Assembly (NCBI GenBank): GCA_023664265.1
Contig: JAMPFV010000001.1
Location: 234,460-296,867, forward strand
DNA from: Roseburia sp.
GTDB taxonomy: Bacteria; Bacillota; Clostridia; Lachnospirales; Lachnospiraceae
Direction: 5' to 3'
DNA length: 62,408 nucleotides
Position numbers and translations under genes: made by a program. Position 1 is the stretch's first letter, and each line of letters begins with the position of its first letter. The notes beneath the pieces are model-generated. The model ran no database searches. It saw only the letters and a list, made by a program, of their open reading frames with translations, and was not told the origin of the DNA. Below, one piece after another: positions 9,733-18,255 of the stretch.

Positions 9733-11148
9733 ATGAAAACTTTTATGGATAAGGATTTCCTGCTGCAGACAAAGACTGCAAGCGACCTTTTTCACAACTT
9801 TGCGGAGACGACGCCGGTGCTGGACTACCACTGCCACATCAATCCCGCCGAGATTGCAAACGACCGCAAATTCGAGAATATCACGCAGGTCTGGCTGGGC
9901 GGCGACCATTATAAGTGGCGTTTTATGCGCTCCTGCGGCGTCGATGAGAAGTACATTACGGGCGACGCGTCCGACAAGGAGAAGTTCCTGAAATGGGCGG
10001 AATGTGTCGGCAAGGCTATCGGCAACCCGCTCTACCACTGGACGCATCTTGAGTTACAGCGCTATTTCGGCTACACGGGCGTGCTGAATAAGAAGACGGC
10101 CGAGGAGGTCTGGGATCTCTGCAACGCCAAGCTTCAGGAGAGCAGCATGAGCGTGCGCGGTTTGATCAAAAGCTCCAACGTCACCTTGATCTGCACGACG
10201 GACGACCCTGTCGATTCGCTGGAATATCACAAGCAGATTGCCGAGGACGACACCTTCGACGTACAGGTGCTTCCCGCATGGCGCCCCGATAAGGCGATGA
10301 ACATCGAGAAGCCGGATTATTTTGACTATCTCGCGAAGCTCTCCTCCGTGAGCGGCATCGCCATCAATACTTTCGCGGATTTGAAGAACGCACTGTTGAA
10401 CCGGCTGGACTTCTTTGCCTCCATGGGCTGCTCCGTATCCGACCACGCGCTGGAGTATGTGATGTATCAGCCCGCAACGGACGAGGATATCGAGGCGATT
10501 TTCGCCAAGAGAAAGAGCGGCGCCGCTGTCACAAGGCAGGAGGAGCTGCAGTTTAAGACCGCCTTCATGCTGTTTGTCGGCAGACAGTACCACAGACTGA
10601 ACTGGGTAATGCAGCTTCATTACGGCTGCAAACGCGACAACAATACGCTGCGCTACAATCAGCTCGGTCCCGATACCGGCTACGACTGCATCAACAATTA
10701 TGCGCCGTCCGCGGAGCTTGCGGATTTCCTGAATGCGCTGATCAAGACGGATGAGCTTCCCAAGACGATCATCTACAGCCTGAACCCGAATGACAATCAG
10801 GCTATCGGCACGATTCTGGGCTGCTTCCAGGATTCTACTGCGTGTGCGAAGATTCAGCAGGGCAGTGCGTGGTGGTTCAATGACCACAAGACCGGTATGC
10901 AGGATCAGATGATTTCCCTCGCAAACCTCGGAAACCTGTCGGGCTTTGTGGGAATGCTCACGGATTCCAGAAGCTTCCTGTCCTACACGCGGCATGAGTA
11001 TTTCCGCAGGATTATGTGCAGCCTGATCGGAAACTGGGTGGAGGACGGCGAGTTCCCCGCGGATATGGAGACGCTTGAGGAGATTGTGAAGGGGATTTCG
11101 TATAATAATGCCGTGAAGTATTTTGGATTTGAGTTAAAGACGGTGTAA
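9733..11148 (+). CDS. uxaC: Glucuronate/galacturonate isomerase
   Basis: This 471-residue amidohydrolase-fold isomerase interconverts D-glucuronate with D-fructuronate and D-galacturonate with D-tagaturonate. The N-terminal metal-site signature DYHCHINPAEIAND is present and the length matches UxaC. An AGGAGG site precedes the ATG. It follows the LacI-type gene by 30 bp and is probably co-transcribed. It ends before a 20-bp-stem terminator. The next isomerase or reductase steps (uxaA, uxaB, uxuA) are not in this window. Confidence 0.96.
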   Translation: MKTFMDKDFLLQTKTASDLFHNFAETTPVLDYHCHINPAEIANDRKFENITQVWLGGDHYKWRFMRSCGVDEKYITGDASDKEKFLKWAECVGKAIGNPLYHWTHLELQRYFGYTGVLNKKTAEEVWDLCNAKLQESSMSVRGLIKSSNVTLICTTDDPVDSLEYHKQIAEDDTFDVQVLPAWRPDKAMNIEKPDYFDYLAKLSSVSGIAINTFADLKNALLNRLDFFASMGCSVSDHALEYVMYQPATDEDIEAIFAKRKSGAAVTRQEELQFKTAFMLFVGRQYHRLNWVMQLHYGCKRDNNTLRYNQLGPDTGYDCINNYAPSAELADFLNALIKTDELPKTIIYSLNPNDNQAIGTILGCFQDSTACAKIQQGSAWWFNDHKTGMQDQMISLANLGNLSGFVGMLTDSRSFLSYTRHEYFRRIMCSLIGNWVEDGEFPADMETLEEIVKGISYNNAVKYFGFELKTV

Positions 11149-11162
11149 AGAGATAACGGACG

Positions 11163-11210
11163 GATTAGGGAACTTTTTTGATACGATTCCATCAAAAAAG
11201 TTCCCTAATC
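11163..11210. terminator. Bidirectional terminator between uxaC and the histidine kinase gene
   Basis: A perfect 20-bp inverted repeat (11163-11182 with 11191-11210, arm GATTAGGGAACTTTTTTGAT) with an 8-nt loop lies between two convergent genes. The T-tract after it is weak, but the stem is very stable. Confidence 0.75.
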
Positions 11211-11222
11211 ATTTATTCCCAC

Positions 11223-13514
11223 TTATCGGTTATCAGAATCTTCTTCCATCGGAAATACGATAATGACCTTGAACAAATCCCCGTCAATCTCGACGCGGAA
11301 ACGGCCGCCCTGCGCCTCCGTGAGGCTTTTGGCGATGGCAAGCCCGAGGCCCGATCCCTCCGTGTTCCTCGAGCTGTCCCCGCGGACGAAACGCTCCGAG
11401 ATTTCCTCGGCGTTAATGTGCAGCTCCGCGGCGGAGATATTTTTCAGGACGATTTCCGCCTTCCTCCCCGACGCACCCTCCATGGCGCCCGCGTCTGTGG
11501 CGTTGACGTCTATGAATACACGGGAATAGTGCATCCCGTACTTGCAGATGTTGACAAACAGATTCTCAAAGATGCGGTAGGCTTTCCGGTTGTCCAGCCG
11601 CACCGATACCTTTTCCTTGGGGACATTCCAGCGAAGCTCCATATGCTGCTCCTCGAGCTTATCCGTGTGCTCGGCGCTGACCTGCCTGAGCAGGCTGACC
11701 ACGTCCAGCGTTATCAGATCCAGCACGATATTGTTGCTGCTGACCTTGCTGATTTCAAACAAGTCCTCGATCAGCACCTTCAGGCGCAGGGATTTCTTCT
11801 CCAGGGTCTCGATATAGGCGCTGCGGTCCTCCTCGGTGATGCCCTCCTTCTTGAGCAGCGCGATATACGTCGTGATGGCCGTGAGGGGCGTCTTGAGGTC
11901 GTGGGAAACGTTGGTGATCAGCTCCGTCCTCATGCGCTGGCTCTTCACCTCGTCGTCCACCGCCTGCTTAAAGCTCGTGCGGATTTTGGAGAGCTCGCTG
12001 CGAAACGGCTCAAAAATGCCCAAATCCTCGGTAATGACTGTATTCAAATCGCCCTCCGCAATGCGGTTCACGCCCTGAAGCAGCGCCTGATAATCCTTCC
12101 CGATTTTGTCATAATTCTTCCGCAGCAGATAAAACAGCGCCGCTGAGTAGACGATCAGGAAAAAAACGCCCCAGAACCACAACATTGAAATCACCGCCAA
12201 TACGATAAAATTCACCAGCACCGCCTTGAGGATCACCTTGGTGGATCGCTCACTGAAATCGATGTGGTGCAGCTCATTGACAAAGCCCTCCCATCTTCCG
12301 CGCAGCCACGCCCAGAGCTGATACGCAAGGCTGTACTGTCGGATATACTCCCCTAAGCCCAGCACAAAGACAGGACGGATAAAGCACACGCTCATGTACC
12401 AGACCGTGTACAAAAACAGCAGCACACCCGCCTGCCAGAGCATCGTCATCACAAGCTCGGGCAGTTCATTATACCAGAACGCGCCAAGAATCCCCGCAAG
12501 CTCCTCATAATACTGCCCGCTCCATATAATCTCCACAAACACGTTTGAGGAGGCAAGCGCCAGGCAGATTCCCAGCGCCGCGGCCTCCATCAGGCAGCAT
12601 CTGCCCGGGCGGTTTATCATCACGTCGTCCTTCCACACCCGCCTGCTGCCCATATAGAGCGCAAACGCCGTCAGCAAAATCAACGCCGCCGCGTAGAGCG
12701 GCGCCGCTCCCGCATCCATATACGCCGACTGGCAATACCAATAGGAAGAGCTTCTGTATTCCAAGTCCCCCGCCGTGGTGCCGGTGCGGGGAAGGGCAAA
12801 GATAACCTCAAAGTTCTGCGGCTTCCTTATCCTGATCGTCTCACTGTAGCGGCCCGCGATTTCCTGAAAGGCGATATTGACGGGATCGTGCCGGTCTATC
12901 CGCCCCAGCTCCTTAATAATGCTGTCCGTCATATCGCTGTTTTTGGAAAAACAGACCTCCACCTCCATCACGCCGTTCCCGTTAAAGCGGAGGACAAAGA
13001 TTTCCCTGTAATGCGAGATCAGCGCGGACCTTGTTGACTCCGTCCCCTGCAAAATATCCTGTAACGGACGGCCCGTATTGCTGTCGCCGCCCTCCCCCAG
13101 CACCGCGTAATCAATGTAAGAGCGGTAGGTCTCAAACTCCGACGTCAGGCCGTCGAGCACTCTGTCCATGTCCGCGTTGACCTCCGCCTGCACCGCCTCC
13201 CGCGTCTCGTCCTCCTCAGGTTCCGCCCCGTCCGAGGCAGGCTCCTCCACGAAAAGCGTCCAATTCTCCACATCCGCCCCGCCCTCGCGAAGCCTCGCCT
13301 CTCTGTAGAGCACATAACAGCCCGAATAGATATTGGCCAGCACATCCGCGTCCGCAAAATCGTCCTCCCCCTGCAGCTCCTCGTTGGCGGCGAGCTTCTG
13401 CGTGCTCCTGCGGTTAATCCCTGGGAAAAAGAGCATCGTCCCGACGGTAAAGGCCAGCAGCACGACAATCGTCAGCCTCCGCTTCCTATGGCTGCTTTTC
13501 CATTTTGTATCCAA
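11223..13514 (-). CDS. Large membrane sensor histidine kinase
   Basis: 763 residues. Transmembrane segment near 14-30, an extracytoplasmic region to about 270, then a cluster of membrane segments (about 272-290, 310-328, 355-385 and 428-462), a HAMP-like linker and the kinase core. The phospho-acceptor is H538 in NVSHDLKTPLTA; the N-box region (ENLFVNICKYG) and a GSGLGLAIAK G-box follow. The start is TTG at 13514, inside the last codons of the response regulator gene (29-nt overlap), so the pair is translationally coupled. The signal sensed is unknown. The neighbouring lipid-type glycosyltransferase and DedA genes suggest an envelope role, which is inference. Confidence 0.9.
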   Translation of the reverse strand: MDTKWKSSHRKRRLTIVVLLAFTVGTMLFFPGINRRSTQKLAANEELQGEDDFADADVLANIYSGCYVLYREARLREGGADVENWTLFVEEPASDGAEPEEDETREAVQAEVNADMDRVLDGLTSEFETYRSYIDYAVLGEGGDSNTGRPLQDILQGTESTRSALISHYREIFVLRFNGNGVMEVEVCFSKNSDMTDSIIKELGRIDRHDPVNIAFQEIAGRYSETIRIRKPQNFEVIFALPRTGTTAGDLEYRSSSYWYCQSAYMDAGAAPLYAAALILLTAFALYMGSRRVWKDDVMINRPGRCCLMEAAALGICLALASSNVFVEIIWSGQYYEELAGILGAFWYNELPELVMTMLWQAGVLLFLYTVWYMSVCFIRPVFVLGLGEYIRQYSLAYQLWAWLRGRWEGFVNELHHIDFSERSTKVILKAVLVNFIVLAVISMLWFWGVFFLIVYSAALFYLLRKNYDKIGKDYQALLQGVNRIAEGDLNTVITEDLGIFEPFRSELSKIRTSFKQAVDDEVKSQRMRTELITNVSHDLKTPLTAITTYIALLKKEGITEEDRSAYIETLEKKSLRLKVLIEDLFEISKVSSNNIVLDLITLDVVSLLRQVSAEHTDKLEEQHMELRWNVPKEKVSVRLDNRKAYRIFENLFVNICKYGMHYSRVFIDVNATDAGAMEGASGRKAEIVLKNISAAELHINAEEISERFVRGDSSRNTEGSGLGLAIAKSLTEAQGGRFRVEIDGDLFKVIIVFPMEEDSDNR

Positions 13515-14190
13515 TGCCCCACACCACCTTTAAATATTTCGGCTCCTTCGGGTCAATCTCGATTTTGTCCCGAATATGCTTTATGTGCACCATGATCGTG
13601 TCGGTCGTAACCGCCTTCTCGTTCCATATCCGCTCGTAAATCTCCTCGGCGGAGAACACCCTGCCCGGATTCTTCATCAGCAGCGCCAGAATCCGAAACT
13701 CTATGGGCGTCATGCGCACGGGCTTTCCGTCCACCGACACCTCCACGGTGTCCTCATTCAGCTCAATGCCGCCGATCGTGTACACCCTGTCCGTACCCTC
13801 GCCCGCTGCCCTGCCCGAGAATCGCATGTATCTGCGAAGCTGGGAATTGACCCTCGCCATCAGCTCCATCGGCGCAAACGGCTTCGTCACATAGTCGTCC
13901 GCCCCGATGTTCAGCCCGATCACCTTATCGGTCTCCTCGGACTTTGCGGACAGCATGATCACCGGAAATTCGTGCTTTTCGCGAAGCTGCAGCGTCATGG
14001 TCACACCGTCCATGCGCGGCATCATAACGTCCACAATGGCCAGATGGATTTCCTGCCGCTCGATAATTTCCAGCCCCTCGATTCCGTCCGCCGCCTTCCA
14101 CACATTGTAATTCTGACTTTTCAGAAAGATTTCAATCCCGTCGCGGATTTCCTTATCGTCCTCCACGACCAAAATGTTATACTTTTCCAT
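13486..14190 (-). CDS. OmpR-family response regulator
   Basis: 234 residues: receiver domain with acidic pair D11-D12, phospho-acceptor D54 (IVDVMMPRMDG) and K in DDYVTKPF, then a C-terminal winged-helix DNA-binding domain ending in KYLKVVWGIGYKME. The frame is open further upstream, but the ATG at 14190 begins at the domain and follows AAGGAGC. Partner of the overlapping histidine kinase. Direct repeats upstream of the DedA gene, at the head of the same minus-strand gene run, would be natural binding sites for this regulator family. Confidence 0.93.
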   Translation of the reverse strand: MEKYNILVVEDDKEIRDGIEIFLKSQNYNVWKAADGIEGLEIIERQEIHLAIVDVMMPRMDGVTMTLQLREKHEFPVIMLSAKSEETDKVIGLNIGADDYVTKPFAPMELMARVNSQLRRYMRFSGRAAGEGTDRVYTIGGIELNEDTVEVSVDGKPVRMTPIEFRILALLMKNPGRVFSAEEIYERIWNEKAVTTDTIMVHIKHIRDKIEIDPKEPKYLKVVWGIGYKMEKQP

Positions 14191-14274
14191 CGTAAAGCTC
14201 CTTGCTGTCAGGTATATCGCATCCCTTTGTCCGTGTGCATTCCGCTCTGTACGGCCAAACGATTGCGACATATT

Positions 14275-15471
14275 TCAGTTCGGTTTCAGTATAGCATGTA
14301 TTTCGCGACTTTGACAGTTATTTTGTACCGCGAGATAACAGCGCTCCGCCATCGCCGCAATCTTCTCCTCGGTGTAGGCCGCCGCCGTCTCCTCCGCTCC
14401 CCTGCAAAGGCGCTCATACGCTTGGGGACTGCGCAGCGCCGCCTCCACCGCCCGCGCAAAGTCGTCACCGTCCTCCGCCGTCAGGATGCCGTTCTCATCA
14501 GAGCGGACAATATCCCGCACGCCTGTCGCCGCCACCGCGATCACCGGCGTTCCCGCCGCCATGGCCTCGAGCATGACAATGCCCTGCGTCTCTGACTTTG
14601 AAGAAAATAAAAACAGATCGCTTGCCGCCATGTACTCCTTTATCCGACTGTTTGCCACCGCCCCGACAAAGACAATCTCCTGCTCTAATCCGAGACGGCG
14701 GCGTTTTTCCTCCAGACGCCTCCGATCCGGCCCTTCCCCGATGATCAGATAGCGGAATTTCTTCTTATAGATTTCCATGGCTGCCTTGATTCTTTGCAGG
14801 GACTCAAACAAAAAGTCAAGATTCTTCTCCTTGGCAAGGCGCGCCGTGGTGCAGAAGAGCCAGTCCGCGGCTCCACAGTAGCGCTCCCGAATGCGCGCGG
14901 CCTCCTCCCTGTCGGGCGCAAAGCTCTCCGCGGGCAGTCCCGTCGGCAATATCTCGATCGGCGCCGCCGCACCCTTCTCATATCGCAGGTGCTCCTGAAT
15001 CTCCCGTGTCGGCGCAAGCAGCATGTCGCAGCGGCCGCAGTACCAGCGCAGATACCGCTCAATCACGCCCGTACAGCGCTCCAGCGCCTTCAGCGGCTTC
15101 ACATAATAGAGATACTCCTCGTAGCGCGTGTGATAGGTAAAGACGACGGGAATCCCAAGCTCTCTGCGCAGAATATACGCCACATTTCCCACAAGCGCGG
15201 GATGGTGCACATGCAGCACGTCAATCTCAAGCATCTTTACCAGCTTCCGTATCAGTCCCGTCAGCACATTCGGCACGGGCGCCCCCGCTATCTGCACAGG
15301 AAAGGACGGGTAGCGAATCACATACGGCTCCTCCTCCTCATTCGGATAGCTCGGCGCAAAGACATACACGGTATGCCCCCGTCTGCGCAGGGCGTCCGCC
15401 AGATGCTCAATCGAGATGGGAACGCCGCCCACATAGGGCTTATAGTTGTTAGTCAGCATTGCAATCCTCAT
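14275..15471 (-). CDS. GT4 glycosyltransferase, probably diacylglycerol glucosyltransferase type
   Basis: 398 residues of GT-B fold. The N-terminal MRIAMLTNNYKPYVGGVPIS and HVHHPALVGNVAYIL motifs and the C-terminal SETQGIVMLEAMAAGTPVIA (E-x7-E) are typical of GT4 enzymes that transfer glucose to diacylglycerol or to lipid-linked acceptors. There is no signal peptide; such enzymes are peripheral membrane proteins. The start has GGAGGAGG before ATG. It lies between a DedA gene (27 bp) and the response regulator (84 bp), so it is probably in one operon with them. A role in glycolipid synthesis is likely but the acceptor cannot be read from sequence. Confidence 0.85.
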   Translation of the reverse strand: MRIAMLTNNYKPYVGGVPISIEHLADALRRRGHTVYVFAPSYPNEEEEPYVIRYPSFPVQIAGAPVPNVLTGLIRKLVKMLEIDVLHVHHPALVGNVAYILRRELGIPVVFTYHTRYEEYLYYVKPLKALERCTGVIERYLRWYCGRCDMLLAPTREIQEHLRYEKGAAAPIEILPTGLPAESFAPDREEAARIRERYCGAADWLFCTTARLAKEKNLDFLFESLQRIKAAMEIYKKKFRYLIIGEGPDRRRLEEKRRRLGLEQEIVFVGAVANSRIKEYMAASDLFLFSSKSETQGIVMLEAMAAGTPVIAVAATGVRDIVRSDENGILTAEDGDDFARAVEAALRSPQAYERLCRGAEETAAAYTEEKIAAMAERCYLAVQNNCQSREIHAILKPN

Positions 15472-15498
15472 ATGTATCCTCCTCCATTTTCTATTTTC

Positions 15499-16008
15499 CT
15501 ACAGCAGCAGTGCAAGCACCCTGTCCCCGAAGAGATAGCCGGCGCCCACGAATACCAGATTCCATACCGCCACGCCCAGCGCGGAGCTCACCACATAATT
15601 GCCGAAGTTCATCCTGATTACGCCTGCGGGTATCGAAATCAGGGTGCGCATCATGGGGATCAGCTTGCTGACAAAAACCCCCGCGCTGCCCTTCTCCCGC
15701 AGCCAGTCCATCCGCTCCTCAATGGTCTGACGCTGCTTGGGAAAGCGCCTGTAATACCATTTGAGAAACAGCTCCCCGCCGCCTCTTCCAAGCCCGTAGA
15801 GAATAATGCTGCCCAAGAGTCCTGCGGAGACGGTGATCACCATCGTGACAGGGAAATTCAGACCGCCTCTTGAGGCCCAGATGCCCGCAAGGGGCATGAT
15901 GACGCCGGCGGGAAAGCCGGGCAGATTCAGGTATTCCAGCAGGACGATGACAAATATCGCGATCGCCCCGTAGTCGGCAAAATACTGCATAATTGTCTCA
16001 ACATTCAT
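15499..16008 (-). CDS. DedA family membrane protein
   Basis: 169 residues with a re-entrant hydrophobic start and about four membrane helices. It carries the family's acidic and Arg positions: FVIVLLEYLNLPGFPAG near the N-terminus and FVSKLIPMMRTLISIPAG in the middle. DedA/DTT proteins are associated with flipping of undecaprenyl phosphate or phospholipids and with membrane homeostasis. It is the first gene of the run DedA-GT4-response regulator-kinase. An RBS GAGGGAAG precedes the ATG. It is slightly shorter than the usual 190-210 residues but shows no break. Confidence 0.9.
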   Translation of the reverse strand: MNVETIMQYFADYGAIAIFVIVLLEYLNLPGFPAGVIMPLAGIWASRGGLNFPVTMVITVSAGLLGSIILYGLGRGGGELFLKWYYRRFPKQRQTIEERMDWLREKGSAGVFVSKLIPMMRTLISIPAGVIRMNFGNYVVSSALGVAVWNLVFVGAGYLFGDRVLALLL

Positions 16009-16054
16009 TGGAATCTTCCCTCTTTTCCGTGTGTTTTGTATGCCGGGAAAACAC

Positions 16055-16204
16055 TTTCATCAGCGCTTCCTTGGATTTATTTTAGCGGGAAAATCATAAG
16101 ACTGTCTGAGGGAAAATCATAAGATTTTATTAAGAAATGGTTGGGAATTTATGAAGCAAAAAATGCTCCACGTCCAAGATTATTCCAAGGAAGCGCTGAT
16201 GAAA
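16055..16204. repeat. 150-bp segment bounded by perfect 21-bp inverted repeats
   Basis: Positions 16055-16075 and 16184-16204 are exact reverse complements over 21 bp (core CATCAGCGCTTCCTTGG). The right copy encodes the last residues of the DUF6311 protein. The left copy lies in the DedA promoter region. The 108 bp between hold A/T-rich sequence and the direct repeats listed separately. It could be an invertible switch, a cruciform or a dispersed repeat pair. Confidence 0.7.
16087..16124 (-). promoter_or_regulatory. Direct repeats upstream of the DedA operon
   Basis: GGGAAAATCATAAGA occurs at 16087-16101 and again at 16110-16124, a 23-bp period (about two helical turns). This is a typical layout for an OmpR-family response regulator site. 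It lies 80-120 bp upstream of the DedA start. The downstream operon encodes such a regulator. Confidence 0.5.
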
Positions 16205-17838
16205 ACCGGAAATGTCGTCCCTATGGTATACGATCCGGCCTCATACAGATACAGCTCATAATCCGTCGGCTCCTCTGCCGAAAAGATATATATACATGTA
16301 TTATTCAAGCTTCGCATACTCTGCTTTGTATTTTCTCTCACGCTGATTCCCCTCGCGAAATAAAAATTATTCATTGTCCACCGGTTCGAGTCGGCATACT
16401 TGGCGATGTGAACAATTTCATCCGGTTCAAAATTATTGGATACCCAGACAACATGCTCAATAGTTTCCACAGTTGCAAGCCGCTCCCATATTTCAGCCTG
16501 CAGCGGAGATTCGTACACGATCCTGTCGAAATTTCCCTTCTGCTCCGCAAGCTTATCGCTCAGGTCAAAAGCCTGCGCCAAAACACACAGAACAAGCACT
16601 GCTGACGCAAGCCGCTCCTTTCCCTTCGCGCGCTTCCACAGCCTGTCATTGCCGACAATTCCGCCAATATAGAGAAGATAACAGACAGGCCATATCATTC
16701 TTCCGGACGAGCGGAAAATACTCCAATAATGGTACAATGTACTGCTATACGGATATTGAAAAAGCAGCCTGTCATTGAGGGAAACCTCCGGCGACGCGGC
16801 AAACAGGATCAATCCCACAATCATAAGCAGATACACTGCTCCATACAGCCTGAAATCTCTTGATTTTGCCACAGAGCCTCTTATGATACTGACGATTATG
16901 TATACGATACCGGAAAGCAACAGTATAAACACGCCAAGTCCCAGATACGCAAAGCCCTCATATTGTCCGTCTCTATAGGTCGGCAGCGGCTCCAATATCC
17001 TGGAGTATCCTTTGCTGTTGAAAAATCCGTTCAGGTTAAAGCTGTACTCCCCCAGTCCTTCCGCCTCCGCGGAAGCCGGCGTGGAAAATCCGCCCAAGAT
17101 ATAAACCGCCGCAAACACCCCCGCCACAAAAGCCGCTCCCGGCAGCAAATATTTTATGCGGAGCCGGCGTTCCCGAAGGATACTGCACAGAGTATATCCC
17201 CCCAAAAACATACCACACATCGGAAGATAATACAGATGAATCGAGGCTGTCAGCGCGCCCACGATTCCCCACCAAACCATATCCGCCCGCTTGCCGTCAT
17301 ACATTTTTTTATGCTTCATAAAAAGATATATGGACGCAAGAATAATCCAATGCCCGCCCAAAGCCGTATGTCGGAACATTTTCTCGATAACGGTCGGCGA
17401 TAATACGAAGAAAACGCTTCCCACGACGGTCTGCAGCTTTCCGACGGAGCACTCCTGTAAGAGCTTCGCGGCAAACCACCCTTGCAGCATAAAACACAGC
17501 AGCCCCCACCAGCCAAAATATTGAAACGGGGTCGGAAGAATCGGATCCAACAGCTTGAACAGCACCGCGAAAAGAGGAACAGAATCCGTAAATATAATCG
17601 AGGTTTCCGTGGGATAGGCCAACCGGTCTGTGAGACCGATTGGAAAGGTCCAATCACCCGCTCTGTAAAAGCACCACCCGAGATAATGCTGTGCCAAATC
17701 CGTTCTGCTCATAAGCCAGTCAACATAACACGGATTTAAGACATTTATGCCGTATATCAGCACAAAAATCCCGGCGCCCAACAGCGCACTCATTGATAAA
17801 GCAGCCTTCTCACCCCATAAAAATCTTTTTATTCTCAT
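16180..17838 (-). CDS. DUF6311-type polytopic membrane protein
   Basis: About 552 residues with roughly eleven or more hydrophobic segments. An acidic motif follows the first helix (SRTDLAQHYLGWCFYRAGDW), then FPIGLTDRLAYPTETSIIFTDS, as in DUF6311 proteins, which look like GT-C glycosyltransferases using lipid-linked sugar donors. The frame opens at a GTG (17844), but the ATG at 17838 has better spacing to GGAG. The last residues are encoded by one arm of the 21-bp inverted repeat. No partner gene adjoins it, and the substrate is unknown. Confidence 0.8.
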   Translation of the reverse strand: MRIKRFLWGEKAALSMSALLGAGIFVLIYGINVLNPCYVDWLMSRTDLAQHYLGWCFYRAGDWTFPIGLTDRLAYPTETSIIFTDSVPLFAVLFKLLDPILPTPFQYFGWWGLLCFMLQGWFAAKLLQECSVGKLQTVVGSVFFVLSPTVIEKMFRHTALGGHWIILASIYLFMKHKKMYDGKRADMVWWGIVGALTASIHLYYLPMCGMFLGGYTLCSILRERRLRIKYLLPGAAFVAGVFAAVYILGGFSTPASAEAEGLGEYSFNLNGFFNSKGYSRILEPLPTYRDGQYEGFAYLGLGVFILLLSGIVYIIVSIIRGSVAKSRDFRLYGAVYLLMIVGLILFAASPEVSLNDRLLFQYPYSSTLYHYWSIFRSSGRMIWPVCYLLYIGGIVGNDRLWKRAKGKERLASAVLVLCVLAQAFDLSDKLAEQKGNFDRIVYESPLQAEIWERLATVETIEHVVWVSNNFEPDEIVHIAKYADSNRWTMNNFYFARGISVRENTKQSMRSLNNTCIYIFSAEEPTDYELYLYEAGSYTIGTTFPVFISASLE

Positions 17839-17885
17839 CTTCACGCTCCGCTTTCGTATTTCAGGTCCGTATATTGTTATAAATT

Positions 17886-17919
17886 TATGTTATAAATAAT
17901 CACATATATTTATAACATA
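17886..17919. promoter_or_regulatory. 13-bp inverted repeat, likely operator of the RHH regulator
   Basis: TATGTTATAAATA (17886-17898) and its exact reverse complement (17907-17919) flank an 8-bp spacer. A further TGTTATAAAT half-site lies directly to the left. The array sits in the divergent region upstream of the ribbon-helix-helix gene, which is where such proteins usually autoregulate. Confidence 0.7.
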
Positions 17920-17980
17920 CTTATAGATTCATTTCAATATTAAAATGTAGGATAAAGGAACGATAAATTGAGGTGATTTT

Positions 17981-18181
17981 ATGTCTCGTGATGAGGATAA
18001 GTTAATCATTAAACCGAAAAAATTCAAAGGAAACGACGGATATAAAACCTTTTCAATCCGCATTAAAGAAGAGCTTGTTGACAGTATTGACACAATCTCG
18101 GCCAAGACGGAGCACAGCCGCAACGAACTGATTGGCATTTTTCTTGAATATGCCATCCGGCACTGTGAGATTGAGGACTAA
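17981..18181 (+). CDS. Small ribbon-helix-helix (Arc/CopG-type) DNA-binding protein
   Basis: 66 residues. A beta strand KTFSIRIK (22-29) is followed by helix-turn-helix EELVDSIDTISAKTEHSRNE and a second helix to residue 60, the RHH plan. The N-terminus is lysine-rich. GAGGTGATTTT precedes the ATG. The inverted repeats 60-95 bp upstream are the likely operator. No toxin gene follows; the next gene is convergent. It is therefore probably an orphan regulator rather than an antitoxin. Confidence 0.8.
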   Translation: MSRDEDKLIIKPKKFKGNDGYKTFSIRIKEELVDSIDTISAKTEHSRNELIGIFLEYAIRHCEIED

Positions 18182-18186
18182 AGGAA

Positions 18187-18224
18187 GCTGCCGCTTCCCG
18201 ATTTTCAATCGTACAAGCGGCAGC
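18187..18224. terminator. Hairpin between convergent genes
   Basis: GCTGCCGCTT (18187-18196) pairs perfectly with 18215-18224, closing an 18-nt loop between the RHH gene and the convergent Cys-rich gene. T-tracts are short on both sides; probably a bidirectional terminator. Confidence 0.55.
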
Positions 18225-18255
18225 CTTTCCCCCCTCATGTCTTTGTCCTCACGGA

